A stretch of 64,000 nucleotides of DNA from Bacteroides sp. (GTDB taxonomy: Bacteria > Bacteroidota > Bacteroidia > Bacteroidales > Muribaculaceae): contig JAAVDE010000012.1 of NCBI GenBank assembly GCA_014801955.1, positions 106,889-170,888 on the forward strand, given 5' to 3'. This document shows positions 26,915-35,955 of this stretch, in pieces (positions within the stretch are counted from its first letter, which is position 1; the number at the start of each line of letters is the position of its first letter). The notes beneath the pieces were generated by a model, which saw only the letters and a program-made list of their open reading frames with translations, made no database searches and was not told the DNA's origin. Position numbers and translations under genes: made by a program.

Positions 26915-29155
26915 ATGAATCCTATCAAAAAAACCATCACCCTGCCCGATGGTCGCGAAATTACCCTCGAAACCGGTAAGCTCGCCAAGCAGGCCGATGG
27001 AGCAGTTGAGTTGCGCATGGGCAACACCATGATTCTCGCAACTGTGGTTTCCGCTAAAGAAGCCGGCGAAGGCGTTGACTTCATGCCCCTCACCGTTGAG
27101 TACAAAGAAAAATTCTCCGCCAACGGTCGCTTCCCCGGCGGCTTCCTCAAACGCGAAGGCCGCGCTTCGGACTATGAAATCCTCACCGCACGCCTCATTG
27201 ACCGCGTTCTCCGCCCCCTTTTCCCCGACAATTACCACGCCGACACCATCGTTCAGGTAACGATGTATAGCGCCGACGGCGTTGACGCCCCCGACGCACT
27301 GGCCGGCCTCGCCGCCTCCGCCGCGCTCACCGTCAGCGACATTCCCTTCCAGGGTCCCATTTCCGAGGTTCGCGTTGCCCGCATCAACGGCGAATTCGTT
27401 ATCAACCCCACCTTTGACCAGCTCCAGCAGGCTGACCTCGAACTGATGGTCGGCGCTACCTACGACAACATCATGATGGTTGAAGGCGAAATGCAGGAAG
27501 TTTCCGAACAGGTTCTGCTCGACGCCCTCAAGGCCGCCCACGAAGCCATCAAGGTTCAGTGCGTTGCCCAGATGGAACTCGCCAAGGAGGTCAACAACGC
27601 CAAGCGCGAATACTGCCACGAAGTCAACGACGAAGAGCTGCGCAAAGACGTTCGCGAAAAATGCTACGACAAAGCCTACGCCATTGCCAAGCAGGGCTGC
27701 GCCGACAAGCACTGGCGCGCCGAATCGTTCGCTAAAATCTGCGACGACTACATTGCCTCGCTTCCCGAAGAGGAACAGGAGGAGAAAGCTCCGCTGGTTA
27801 AGCGCTACTACCACGACGTTGAGAAAGAAGCCATGCGTCGCTGCGTGCTCGACGAAGGCGTTCGCCTCGACGGCCGCAAAACGACCGAAATCCGCCCCAT
27901 CTGGTGCGAAGTGAACTACCTGCCCGGCCCCCACGGCTCCGCCGTCTTTACCCGCGGCGAAACCCAGAGCCTCGCAACCGTTACCCTGGGCACCAAGCTC
28001 GACGAAAAAATCGTTGACGAAGTGCTCGACCAGAGCAAAGAGCGCTTCCTGCTCCACTATAACTTCCCGCCCTTCTCGACCGGCGAAGCCCGCGCTCCCC
28101 GCGGCGTGAGCCGCCGCGAAATCGGCCACGGCAACCTCGCCCACCGCGCGCTGAAGTCAATGCTCCCCAAGGATTTCCCCTACGTTACCCGCGTTGTTTC
28201 GGACATCCTTGAATCAAACGGCTCCAGCTCGATGGCAACCGTTTGCGCCGGCACCCTGGCTCTGCTCGACGCCGGCGTTAAGATGACCCGCCCCGTTGCC
28301 GGCATTGCTATGGGCCTCATTTCCGACGGCCAGAAGTGGGCAGTGCTCTCCGACATTCTCGGCGACGAAGACCACCTCGGCGACATGGACTTCAAGGTTA
28401 CCGGCACCACCAACGGCATCACCGCAACCCAGATGGACATCAAGTGCGACGGCCTCAGCTACGAAATCCTTGAAAAAGCTCTCATGCAGGCACGCGACGG
28501 CCGCCTCCACATTCTCAACATCATCAACGAAACCATTCCCGAAGCCCGCGAGGACTACAAGCCCAACGTTCCGCGCATCGTGACGATGACCATCCCCAAA
28601 GACCTCATCGGCGCCGTTATCGGCCCGGGCGGCAAGGTTATCCAGGGCATTCAGGAACAGAGCGGCGCAATCGTTTCGATCGACGAAATCGACAACGAAG
28701 GCTACATCGAAGTCGCTGCCCCCAACAAGGAGGCCATCGACCGCGCCCTCGACCTCATCAAGGGCATCGTTGCCCAGCCCGAAGAAGGCGAGGTCTACAC
28801 CGGCAAGGTTATGACCATCCAGGACTTCGGCGCATTCGTGCAGTTCATGCCTAACCGCGACGGCCTGCTCCACATTTCCGAAATCTCCTGGGACCGCCTG
28901 CCCGACATGGAAGCCAGCGGCCTGAAGGAAGGCGACGAAGTGACCGTCAAGCTCATCGAAGTTGACAAAAAGACCGGCAAATATCGCCTCTCCATGCGCG
29001 CCCTCCAGCCCAAACCCGAAGGCTGGGTTGAACGCCCGCGCGAACCCCGCCGTCCGCGTGGCGAAGGCGGCGAACGCCCCGAACGTCGCGACCGCGGCGA
29101 ACGTGGTGAACGTGGCGACCGCGGTCCCCGCTCGCCCCGTCGCAACAACTTCTAA
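26915..29155 (+). CDS. pnp: Polyribonucleotide nucleotidyltransferase (PNPase)
   Basis: 746 residues. Two RNase PH-like domains (first half starting [20 protein letters not shown], second with [23 protein letters not shown]) flank a helical domain; then a KH domain ([16 protein letters not shown]) and an S1 domain ([17 protein letters not shown]). The last ~30 residues are a basic Arg/Gly/Glu tail ([14 protein letters not shown]), probably an added RNA-contacting extension. It degrades RNA 3' to 5' using phosphate. A strong terminator follows. Confidence 0.98.
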   Translation: MNPIKKTITLPDGREITLETGKLAKQADGAVELRMGNTMILATVVSAKEAGEGVDFMPLTVEYKEKFSANGRFPGGFLKREGRASDYEILTARLIDRVLRPLFPDNYHADTIVQVTMYSADGVDAPDALAGLAASAALTVSDIPFQGPISEVRVARINGEFVINPTFDQLQQADLELMVGATYDNIMMVEGEMQEVSEQVLLDALKAAHEAIKVQCVAQMELAKEVNNAKREYCHEVNDEELRKDVREKCYDKAYAIAKQGCADKHWRAESFAKICDDYIASLPEEEQEEKAPLVKRYYHDVEKEAMRRCVLDEGVRLDGRKTTEIRPIWCEVNYLPGPHGSAVFTRGETQSLATVTLGTKLDEKIVDEVLDQSKERFLLHYNFPPFSTGEARAPRGVSRREIGHGNLAHRALKSMLPKDFPYVTRVVSDILESNGSSSMATVCAGTLALLDAGVKMTRPVAGIAMGLISDGQKWAVLSDILGDEDHLGDMDFKVTGTTNGITATQMDIKCDGLSYEILEKALMQARDGRLHILNIINETIPEAREDYKPNVPRIVTMTIPKDLIGAVIGPGGKVIQGIQEQSGAIVSIDEIDNEGYIEVAAPNKEAIDRALDLIKGIVAQPEEGEVYTGKVMTIQDFGAFVQFMPNRDGLLHISEISWDRLPDMEASGLKEGDEVTVKLIEVDKKTGKYRLSMRALQPKPEGWVERPREPRRPRGEGGERPERRDRGERGERGDRGPRSPRRNNF

Positions 29156-29184
29156 TCTCTCCCCCCTAAAACGACAAAACCCAC

Positions 29185-29222
29185 GCGAGGGTGCGCCGCC
29201 GGCGCGCCCTCGCTGCTTTTTT
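29185..29222 (+). terminator. Rho-independent terminator after pnp
   Basis: A 13-pair stem (GCGAGGGTGCGCC with GGCGCGCCCTCGC, one G-U pair, three-base loop) followed by tgcttttttt-like T run. Confidence 0.85.
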
Positions 29223-29266
29223 GAAACATTTTTGCGGCTTGCGTTGTTAAAAAAAGAAAAAAAACG

Positions 29267-29274
29267 TAACTTTG
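29267..29274 (+). promoter_or_regulatory. -7 promoter box of phoH (leaderless arrangement)
   Basis: TAACTTTG, with TTG at 29244-29246 at the expected -33 distance. Only five bases separate the box from the ATG at 29280, so the mRNA should begin at or beside the start codon. Confidence 0.65.
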
Positions 29275-29279
29275 CACCT

Positions 29280-30272
29280 ATGATTGAACGCATAATCATC
29301 ATTGACCGCGCCGACCCCCAAAGTTTCTATGGGGTCAATAACTCCAACATGCAGCTGATCAAGAATCTCCACCCCAAGCTGCGAATCACCGCGCGCGGCT
29401 CCGTTATGAAAGTCATCGGCGAAGAATCCGAAACCGCCGCGTTCGAAAAAACCATCCGCGACCTCGAGGACTACTGCGCCACCTTCAATAAACTGACCGA
29501 AGACGCCATTCTCAGCATTACCCGCGGCTGCGAACCCCAGGAAATCAAAGGCGACGAAGCCATTATCTACGGCATCAACGGAAAACCCATCCAGGCCCGC
29601 ACCCCCCACCAGCGCGACCTGGTCAAGGCCTTCAGCGCCAACGACCTGGTCTTTGCCCTCGGCCCCGCCGGCACCGGCAAGACCTACATTGCCATCGCCC
29701 TGGCCGTGCGCGCGCTAAAAAATAAAGAAGTCCGAAAAATCATTCTTTCGCGCCCCGCCGTTGAAGCCGGCGAAAAACTCGGCTTCCTGCCCGGCGACAT
29801 GAAAGACAAAATCGACCCCTATCTGCAACCGCTCTACGATGCCCTCGAGGACATGATTCCCGCAGCCAAGCTGAAGGAATACATGGAAACGAAAGTCATT
29901 CAAATCGCGCCGCTCGCCTTTATGCGCGGCCGAACCCTGAGCGACGCGGTTATCGTTCTGGACGAAGCCCAGAACACGACCACCCACCAGATAAAAATGT
30001 TTCTGACCCGCCTGGGCATGAATGCCAAAATGGTCATCACGGGCGACGTTACGCAGATTGACCTGCCGCGAACCCAGTGTTCCGGCCTGATCAGGGCGCT
30101 GAGCGTTCTGCGAAAGGTCGAGGGCGTAGGGCGCGTTGAGTTCGACAAAAAAGACATTGTTCGCGCAAAACTCGTTCAGCGCATCGTTGAAGCCTACGAA
30201 GCCTACGACCGCGACCACAAGGAACCGACCGAGCCGGATGTCGCCGACGCCGACGCCGCCGCCCCACAATAA
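29280..30272 (+). CDS. phoH: PhoH family ATPase
   Basis: 330 residues from the ATG at 29280; the longer in-frame reading runs back through pnp and its terminator and is not real. An N-terminal KH-like region (residues ~20-90) precedes the PhoH P-loop ATPase: Walker A GPAGTGKTYIAIALAV, Walker B DAVIVLDEAQNTTTHQIKM, and the helicase-like GDVTQIDLP. PhoH-type proteins are linked to RNA processing, often together with YbeY; here it follows pnp, an RNA-decay enzyme. The C-terminus is acidic and variable. Confidence 0.93.
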   Translation: MIERIIIIDRADPQSFYGVNNSNMQLIKNLHPKLRITARGSVMKVIGEESETAAFEKTIRDLEDYCATFNKLTEDAILSITRGCEPQEIKGDEAIIYGINGKPIQARTPHQRDLVKAFSANDLVFALGPAGTGKTYIAIALAVRALKNKEVRKIILSRPAVEAGEKLGFLPGDMKDKIDPYLQPLYDALEDMIPAAKLKEYMETKVIQIAPLAFMRGRTLSDAVIVLDEAQNTTTHQIKMFLTRLGMNAKMVITGDVTQIDLPRTQCSGLIRALSVLRKVEGVGRVEFDKKDIVRAKLVQRIVEAYEAYDRDHKEPTEPDVADADAAAPQ

Positions 30273-30307
30273 GAACCACTCAATAATAAACCAATACGTT
30301 TTTCACA

Positions 30308-31285
30308 ATGTCCACCACCACATCAACATCTGAAACCCCTACTCTGCTCACCACCGACTTTAAGCTCCCCGGCCAGGAAAACCTCTACCACGGCAAGGTG
30401 CGCGACGTTTACACCATCGCCCCCGACACGCTCGTTATGGTAGCCACCGACCGCATTTCGGCGTTCGACGTGGTCCTGCCCAAGGGTATTCCCTTCAAAG
30501 GTCAGGTGCTGAACCAGATTGCAACATATTTTCTCGACGCTACGGCCGACATCGTTCCGAACTGGAAGCTCGCCACTCCCGACCCGATGGTAACGGTTGG
30601 CCGCAAGGCCCAGGGCCTGCGCGTTGAAATGATTATCCGCGGCTACCTGACCGGTTCGGCCTGGCGCGACTATGCTGCCGGCTGCCGCGAAATCTGCGGC
30701 GTGAAGCTCCCCGACGGCATGCGCGAGAACGAAAAGTTCCCCGAACCGATCATCACCCCCACGACCAAAGCCGACGCCGGCCACGACGAAAACATCTCGC
30801 GCGAAGAAATCATTGCCCAGGGGCTGGTTTCCGCCGCCGACTACGAAAAAGTCGAGGCCTACACCCGCGCCCTCTTTGCCCGCGGCCAGCAGATGGCTGC
30901 CGACAAGGGTCTCATCCTCGTCGACACCAAATATGAGTTCGGCCTGCTCAACGGCGAAGTAATCCTCATCGACGAAATCCACACCCCCGACTCCTCGCGC
31001 TACTTCTATGCCGACGGCTATCAGGAACGCTTCGAAAAGGGCGAACCCCAGCGTCAGCTGTCGAAGGAGTTCGTTCGCCAGTGGCTCATCGAACATGGCT
31101 TCATGGGCAAAGCCGGCCAGCAGGTTCCCGAAATGACCCCCGAGTTCGTTGACTCCGTCAGCAAGCGCTACATCGAGCTCTACGAACACATTACCGGCCG
31201 CACCTTTGAACCCGCGCCCGAAACCAACCTCCAGCAGCGCCTCGAAACCAACATTCTCGACTGCCTCAACCAAATCAATGGCTAA
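30308..31285 (+). CDS. purC: SAICAR synthetase (phosphoribosylaminoimidazole-succinocarboxamide synthase)
   Basis: 325 residues, the longer form of PurC. Motifs: [53 protein letters not shown] and [10 protein letters not shown], which build the ATP and CAIR sites. It joins aspartate to CAIR in purine synthesis. The stop overlaps the start of menG by eight bases. Confidence 0.97.
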   Translation: MSTTTSTSETPTLLTTDFKLPGQENLYHGKVRDVYTIAPDTLVMVATDRISAFDVVLPKGIPFKGQVLNQIATYFLDATADIVPNWKLATPDPMVTVGRKAQGLRVEMIIRGYLTGSAWRDYAAGCREICGVKLPDGMRENEKFPEPIITPTTKADAGHDENISREEIIAQGLVSAADYEKVEAYTRALFARGQQMAADKGLILVDTKYEFGLLNGEVILIDEIHTPDSSRYFYADGYQERFEKGEPQRQLSKEFVRQWLIEHGFMGKAGQQVPEMTPEFVDSVSKRYIELYEHITGRTFEPAPETNLQQRLETNILDCLNQING

Positions 31286-32015
31286 GGTCGAAGAAATCAC
31301 CCCCTACGGCTCCGCCGACCCCAAGGGTCGCCAGGTCGAGCAGATGTTTGACTCAATCGCTCCGGCCTACGACCTGATGAACCGCGCAATGACCCTCGGC
31401 ATCGACCGCCGCTGGCGGGCAAAAGCCGTGGGCATGCTCGGCGCGCCTGGCCGGATTCTCGACGTTGCCACCGGCACCGGCGACCTGGCCCTGCTGCTGG
31501 CGCGCCGCATTCCGGGGTCGGAAATCGTTGGCGTTGACCTTTCGGAGGGAATGATTGCCGTCGGGCGCAAAAAGATTGCCGACGCCGGCCTGGCCGACCG
31601 CATAACGCTCCGCGCCGCCGACTGCCTGAACCTGCCCTTTGCCGACAATAGTTTCGACTGCATAACGGTTGCCTACGGCGTTCGCAACTTTGCCGACATT
31701 CCCGCCGGCCTGCGCGAAATGCAGCGCGTTCTGCGCCCCGGCGGCCGCCTCTGCATTATTGAGCTCTCCGTGCCGACCAACCCGCTGGTCAAGCCGTTCT
31801 ATAACCTCTACACGCGCGGCATAATTCCGCTGATGGGGCGCATCGTGTCGCACGACAGCCGCGCCTACTCCTACCTTCCGGAGAGCATTGCCGCCGTGCC
31901 CCAGGGCCCGGCGATGACCGCACTGATGGAAGCCGCCGGCCTGACCTCGGCGACCTTCCGGCGGCTGACATTCGGCGTCTGCACAATCTACTTGGCCGAA
32001 AAATTTGCAGATTAG
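31278..32015 (+). CDS. menG: Demethylmenaquinone methyltransferase (UbiE/MenG)
   Basis: 245 residues from the ATG at 31278. The SAM-binding motif is [29 protein letters not shown] near the N-terminus and [18 protein letters not shown] are typical of UbiE/MenG. It performs the last step of menaquinone synthesis, fitting an anaerobe with a fumarate-reducing chain. Overlaps purC by eight bases; a longer in-frame reading upstream lies inside purC. Confidence 0.95.
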   Translation: MAKVEEITPYGSADPKGRQVEQMFDSIAPAYDLMNRAMTLGIDRRWRAKAVGMLGAPGRILDVATGTGDLALLLARRIPGSEIVGVDLSEGMIAVGRKKIADAGLADRITLRAADCLNLPFADNSFDCITVAYGVRNFADIPAGLREMQRVLRPGGRLCIIELSVPTNPLVKPFYNLYTRGIIPLMGRIVSHDSRAYSYLPESIAAVPQGPAMTALMEAAGLTSATFRRLTFGVCTIYLAEKFAD

Positions 32016-32027
32016 CGGAATTTTCCC

Positions 32028-32035
32028 TAACTTTG
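32028..32035 (+). promoter_or_regulatory. -7 promoter box of the tRNA-Leu gene
   Basis: TAACTTTG with TTTG at 32004-32007 upstream at about the -33 position; 17 bases before the mature tRNA 5' end. Confidence 0.65.
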
Positions 32036-32052
32036 CCAAGCAAAACCTACCG

Positions 32053-32136
32053 GCTCGAATGGTGAAATGGTAGACACTGGGGACTTAAAATCCCCTGGCC
32101 ATTGCGGCCGTGCGGGTTCGAGTCCCGCTTCGAGCA
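32053..32136 (+). tRNA. tRNA-Leu (anticodon TAA)
   Basis: Acceptor stem GCTCGAA pairs with TTCGAGC; the anticodon loop reads CTTAAAA with anticodon TAA, the variable arm is long (GGCCATTGCGGCC region) as in class II tRNAs, and the T arm is GCGGGTTCGAGTCCCGC. The bases after the discriminator A are CCG, so the CCA end is not encoded and must be added by tRNA nucleotidyltransferase. Confidence 0.96.
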
Positions 32137-32163
32137 CCGGCATCCATACCCCCCAAAAAGAAA

Positions 32164-32200
32164 CAGGCAGCGAACATTCATTCGCTGCCTGCTTCTTTTT
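32164..32200 (+). terminator. Rho-independent terminator after tRNA-Leu
   Basis: CAGGCAGCGAA pairs with TTCGCTGCCTG (11 pairs, six-base loop), followed by cttcttttt. Confidence 0.88.
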
Positions 32201-32207
32201 ATTATTA

Positions 32208-32246
32208 GATTAACAAAATGCCGGTCACTGATTGGGTGACCGGCAT
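32208..32246 (-). terminator. Terminator of the leucine-rich-repeat gene
   Basis: ATGCCGGTCAC (32218-32228) pairs with GTGACCGGCAT (32236-32246); read on the minus strand it is followed by TTTTGTT, downstream of the stop at 32292. Confidence 0.75.
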
Positions 32247-32291
32247 CGCTCCGAGAAACGGAAGGTATATTAACTTAATTCAACCGTCGGA

Positions 32292-33353
32292 TTAGTAGTT
32301 CCACTGACAGGCAACCTGCTGGATGTTGTTCGAACCGGCGGTGCGGAAATCGGTGATCTGGTTGTAGCGGCAGTTCACATAGCGCAGAGCGTCATCGAAG
32401 GTCAGTGAGAGGGTTTGCAGCTGGTTGTTGTTGCAGACAACGCGCTGCAGGAAGTTGAAGTTGTCGAGGTAGAGTTCGGTCAGGTCATTGTAGGAGCAGT
32501 CAACATACTGGAGCTGGGGAGCCTGGGCAACCTGCAGGGAGGTCAGGTCATTGTAGGAGCAAACCAGGTCGAGCAGCGAGGGGCAGTTGCGAACCATCAG
32601 CGAGGTCATCTGGTTGTCGGAAACCAGGAGGGTGCCGAGCGAGGGCAGACCGCTGCAAACAAAGGTTTTGATGTTGTTGGAGTCAAGGTTGATGTTAACC
32701 AGGCTTTCAACGCCTACGAGGGTCAGCGACTGAAGTTTGTTGTAGCCCGCATAGAGGTGTTTCAGACCGGTGCAGTTAGTAATGTCAAGGTTCTCGATTT
32801 TGTTGCCTTGGCAGTTGAGGGTCTTAAGTTGGGTTGAGTTAGCGACCGAGAAGTCAACGAAGTTGTTGTTGCTAACATTGAGGGTTTCCAGCAGAGGAGT
32901 CGAAGTAATGTCGATTTCGCTCAGGCGGTTGCGGTAGATGTTGAGCTTCTGAAGCTGGGTACATCCGTCGAAGCTTGCGGAGGTCAGGCGGTTGCGGTAG
33001 GCGTTGACGGTTGTCAGAGCGGTGCTGCCGGAGAAGTCGGCCGACTTAATGTCGTTGCGTGCGATGTCAACGCTGGTCAGAGCCTTGAAGTTGGTTGCAG
33101 TGAACTCGCCGCCGAGCTTCTTGTCGTTCCACTTGATAGCGGTAACGTGGCCGCCTTCGATTGTCAGGCCCTCCCAAGTCGAGGGTTTGTTAATATCGGT
33201 GATTTTCAGCACCTCTGCGTTGGTTTTTGATGCGTCAGCGGAAGTCTGCGTAAGGAAGGACTTGAGCTGTTTGAATTCGTTCTTGTCGAGATTCTGGGCG
33301 AAAGTGGTCATGCTGCCTAGCAGGACGGCCATCATTAATAGAGCCTTTTTCAT
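32292..33353 (-). CDS. Secreted leucine-rich-repeat protein
   Basis: 353 residues with the signal peptide MKKALLMMAVLLGSMTTFAQ. From about residue 85 to the end it is built of ~12 repeats of 20-22 residues of the form L-x-x-L-x-x-x-x-N-x-L-x-x-L/I-D-x-x-x (for example LQKLNIYRNRLSEIDITSTP; LKTLNCQGNKIENLDITNCT; LQYVDCSYNDLTELYLDN), an internalin-like solenoid. Such proteins mediate binding to proteins or host surfaces. No LPXTG, lipobox or CTD-like tail is visible, so its anchoring is unclear. It stands alone, divergent from porX. Confidence 0.85.
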   Translation of the reverse strand: MKKALLMMAVLLGSMTTFAQNLDKNEFKQLKSFLTQTSADASKTNAEVLKITDINKPSTWEGLTIEGGHVTAIKWNDKKLGGEFTATNFKALTSVDIARNDIKSADFSGSTALTTVNAYRNRLTSASFDGCTQLQKLNIYRNRLSEIDITSTPLLETLNVSNNNFVDFSVANSTQLKTLNCQGNKIENLDITNCTGLKHLYAGYNKLQSLTLVGVESLVNINLDSNNIKTFVCSGLPSLGTLLVSDNQMTSLMVRNCPSLLDLVCSYNDLTSLQVAQAPQLQYVDCSYNDLTELYLDNFNFLQRVVCNNNQLQTLSLTFDDALRYVNCRYNQITDFRTAGSNNIQQVACQWNY

Positions 33354-33483
33354 AATGGTAGTTGAATTGAGTTATAAATTAAGTTGTTGTTGTTTGTTCT
33401 CGTTTGCATCAATAAAACATCCTCAATCGGAAAAAGGTTCTCGATTCGGGCAAAAATTTTTTATATTTTTTTGCAACTCGCTG

Positions 33484-33530
33484 TGAATAAATCTTATAAA
33501 TCTTATAAAATTTATAAATCTTCTAAAACT
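33484..33530. repeat. Short AT-rich tandem motif between the LRR gene and porX
   Basis: AATCTTATAAATCTTATAA is followed by AATTTATAAATCTTCTAAAA: three or four imperfect copies of an ~10-base unit (ATAAATCTTA). It lies within the divergent promoter region, just upstream of the porX -33 element. The rest of the 226-base gap holds no gene. Confidence 0.5.
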
Positions 33531-33567
33531 TATTTTCAGCCCCGTTGCAAAAATCGCGCAAATTAGG

Positions 33568-33575
33568 TAACTTTG
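33568..33575 (+). promoter_or_regulatory. -7 promoter box of porX (leaderless arrangement)
   Basis: TAACTTTG with TTG at 33545-33547 at the -33 position. Only four bases (CGCT) separate the box from the ATG at 33580. Confidence 0.65.
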
Positions 33576-33579
33576 CGCT

Positions 33580-35124
33580 ATGGCAAACCGAAAGATTCTT
33601 TGGGTCGACGACGAGATTGACCTGCTGAAACCCCACATTCTCTTCCTCAAGTCGAAGGGCTACGACGTTGCAACGGTCAATAACGGCCGCGATTCCCTGG
33701 AACTCGCCCAAAAGGAGCTCCCCGACATTATTTTCCTCGACGAGAACATGCCCGGCCTCTCAGGCCTCGAAACTCTCCAGCGGCTGAAGCAGCTGCTCCC
33801 CGACACTCCCGTTATCATGATTACCAAAAACGAGGAGGAGAACATAATGGACCAGGCCGTCGGAGCCAACATCGCCGACTATCTCATCAAGCCCGTTAAC
33901 CCGAATCAGATTCTGCTGACCCTGAAAAAGAATCTCCATGCCGAGCGACTCGTCAGCGAGCAAACCGGCGCCGACTATCGCCAGGAGTTCATGCAACTCA
34001 GCAGCGAAATCGGCGACTGCCGAACCTTTGCCGACTGGCAGCGGCTCTACGCGCGCCTGACCTATTGGGAGCTGGAGCTGGCAGGCCGCGGAACCAACAT
34101 GGACGAGATGCTCGACATGCAGAAACGCGAAGCCAACGCCGCCTATGCCCGCTTCGTGCGCGCCAACTATAGCGACTGGCTCAACGGCGTTGACCGCCCG
34201 CTGATGAGCCCCGACGTGTTCAAAAGCCGCGTGTTTCCGCTGATGGACCGGGGCAAAAAGGTGTTTTTCATCCTTATCGATAACTTCCGCCTGGACCAGT
34301 GGCGCACGGTGCGCCCCCTGCTGGGCGAGTTTTTCAACGTTGAGGAAGAAACCTACTGCTCCATTCTGCCAACGGCGACCCAATATGCCCGCAACGCGAT
34401 TTTTTCGGGCCTTATGCCTCTCGACATCGAGCGCATGTTTCCCGACCTCTGGGTCGACGAAGACTCCGAAGAGGGCAAAAATCTCAACGAGTCGCCGCTG
34501 ATTGCAACGCAGTTCGAGCGCTTTCGCCGCCGCGGAGTCAGGTTCTCCTATAATAAGATTAACGACTCGGTTGCCGGCGACCGCCTGATTCGCGAGTTCG
34601 CCAACCTGGAAACCAACGATCTGAACGTTATTGTTTTCAACTTCATTGACATGATGAGCCATGCGCGCACGGAGTCGAAAATGATGCGCGAACTCGCCTC
34701 GACCAATGCCGCCTACCGCTCGCTGACCGAATCGTGGTTCCGCCATTCGTCGATTATCGACCTGCTGCGCAAAATCGCCGACAAGGGCCACACGATTGTT
34801 CTGACAACCGACCACGGCACCATAAAGGTCGACAATCCGATCAAGGTTGTCGGCGACCGCAACGTCAATACCAACCTGCGCTACAAGCTCGGCAAATCGC
34901 TCGGCTACAATCCGAAACAGGTGTTTGAAATCACCCGTCCGCGCGACTTCGGCCTGCCGGCGCCCAACGTCAGCACCGCCTATATCTTCGCCCAGGGACG
35001 CGACTTTTTCGCCTACCCGAATAATTATAACTACTACGTTCAGTACTATACCGACACATTCCAGCACGGCGGCATCTCGCTCGAGGAAATGATTATTCCC
35101 CTGGTTACGCTGACTCCGCGCTGA
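33580..35124 (+). CDS. porX: PorX-like response regulator with PglZ/alkaline-phosphatase domain
   Basis: 514 residues: a receiver domain (residues 1-120; acidic pair D10-D11, phospho-acceptor D54 in IIFLDENMPG, Lys near 104 in DYLIKP), a helical linker, and a C-terminal PglZ domain of the alkaline-phosphatase superfamily (FFILIDNFRLDQWRTVRPLL; LPTATQYARNAIFSGLMP; VLTTDHGTIKV). This fusion is diagnostic of PorX, which with the PorY kinase controls type IX secretion genes in Porphyromonas; it has no DNA-binding domain. Proteins with type IX-like C-terminal tails are encoded at 37627 and 61818. The kinase partner is not next to it. Confidence 0.92.
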   Translation: MANRKILWVDDEIDLLKPHILFLKSKGYDVATVNNGRDSLELAQKELPDIIFLDENMPGLSGLETLQRLKQLLPDTPVIMITKNEEENIMDQAVGANIADYLIKPVNPNQILLTLKKNLHAERLVSEQTGADYRQEFMQLSSEIGDCRTFADWQRLYARLTYWELELAGRGTNMDEMLDMQKREANAAYARFVRANYSDWLNGVDRPLMSPDVFKSRVFPLMDRGKKVFFILIDNFRLDQWRTVRPLLGEFFNVEEETYCSILPTATQYARNAIFSGLMPLDIERMFPDLWVDEDSEEGKNLNESPLIATQFERFRRRGVRFSYNKINDSVAGDRLIREFANLETNDLNVIVFNFIDMMSHARTESKMMRELASTNAAYRSLTESWFRHSSIIDLLRKIADKGHTIVLTTDHGTIKVDNPIKVVGDRNVNTNLRYKLGKSLGYNPKQVFEITRPRDFGLPAPNVSTAYIFAQGRDFFAYPNNYNYYVQYYTDTFQHGGISLEEMIIPLVTLTPR

Positions 35125-35166
35125 CCATTGTCCGACAAAAAAAATACGAATCTTATTCTTCCTATA

Positions 35167-35955
35167 ATGATGATACCCCCCGAAGTCGCCGAACTGCTCG
35201 AGCGCGAAGCCACCCGCATCAACTCCCCGGAGTTCATTGCCGCCGACCCGGTTCAGTTTCCCCGCCGCTACTCGGACCAGTCCGACATTGAAATCGTTAG
35301 CTTGCTGGCCGCCCACATGGCCTGGGGCAACCGCAAGATGATCTGTCGCGACATCGAGCGCCTGCTGGCCCAGATGACCCCGAGCCCGGCAGCCTGGGTG
35401 CGCAACGGCGCTTTCGAAAACATTCCCGACGAGCAAAACATTCACCGCACCTTCTTTGGCCGCAATCTCAAACACATGCTCCGCGGCCTGGAAAGCATTC
35501 TCAGCGAATATCCGACCATCGACGCCTGGGCATCGACGCTCGGCCTCCGCGGCAAGCCCGGAGCGCCCTGGCTGCTGGCCGAGGCGCTCAACCGGCGCCT
35601 GGCCGAGGCCAACGGCGGCAAGGGCGACCCGCGCTGCTTTCCGCTTAACATGCAGTCAACGGCGCTGAAGCGCCTGAACATGGCGCTGCGCTGGCTGGTT
35701 CGCCGCGACGGCATAGTCGACATGGGGCTCTGGCAGTCGCTCGACCCGGCGGACCTCTACGTTCCGCTCGACGTTCACGTCGGCAACACGGCCCGGCGCC
35801 TCGGACTTACCGCCCGACGCGCCAACGACCGAAAAACTACGGAAGAAATAACCGCCGCGCTGCGCACGCTGCGTCCCGACGACCCGGCGCTGTTTGACTA
35901 CGCCCTGTTCGGCCTCGGCGTTGAGCCGATAAGCAGCAAAGAAGAAACGGTCTAA
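35167..35955 (+). CDS. TIGR02757/DUF2400 family protein
   Basis: 262 residues from the ATG at 35167 (an adjacent ATG at 35170 is equally possible; a TTG at 35128 lies three bases after the porX stop and would add 13 residues). The sequence matches the TIGR02757 family: DQSDIEIVSLLAAHMAWGNRKMI near the start, and LDVHVGNTARRLGLTARRAND near the C-terminus, the latter resembling a helix-hairpin-helix DNA-glycosylase-like end. The biochemical role of the family is not known to me. It probably shares the porX transcript. The last bases overlap the 3' end of the convergent GH3-like gene. Confidence 0.8.
   Translation: MMIPPEVAELLEREATRINSPEFIAADPVQFPRRYSDQSDIEIVSLLAAHMAWGNRKMICRDIERLLAQMTPSPAAWVRNGAFENIPDEQNIHRTFFGRNLKHMLRGLESILSEYPTIDAWASTLGLRGKPGAPWLLAEALNRRLAEANGGKGDPRCFPLNMQSTALKRLNMALRWLVRRDGIVDMGLWQSLDPADLYVPLDVHVGNTARRLGLTARRANDRKTTEEITAALRTLRPDDPALFDYALFGLGVEPISSKEETV

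Noticed and set aside
28962..29279. Long N-terminal extension of PhoH
   Set aside because: It would run through the pnp coding end, its terminator and the phoH promoter.
32400..33100. Tandem DNA repeats as a CRISPR-like array
   Set aside because: The periodicity (~63-66 bases) is that of leucine-rich repeats in an open coding frame, and the copies are not identical.
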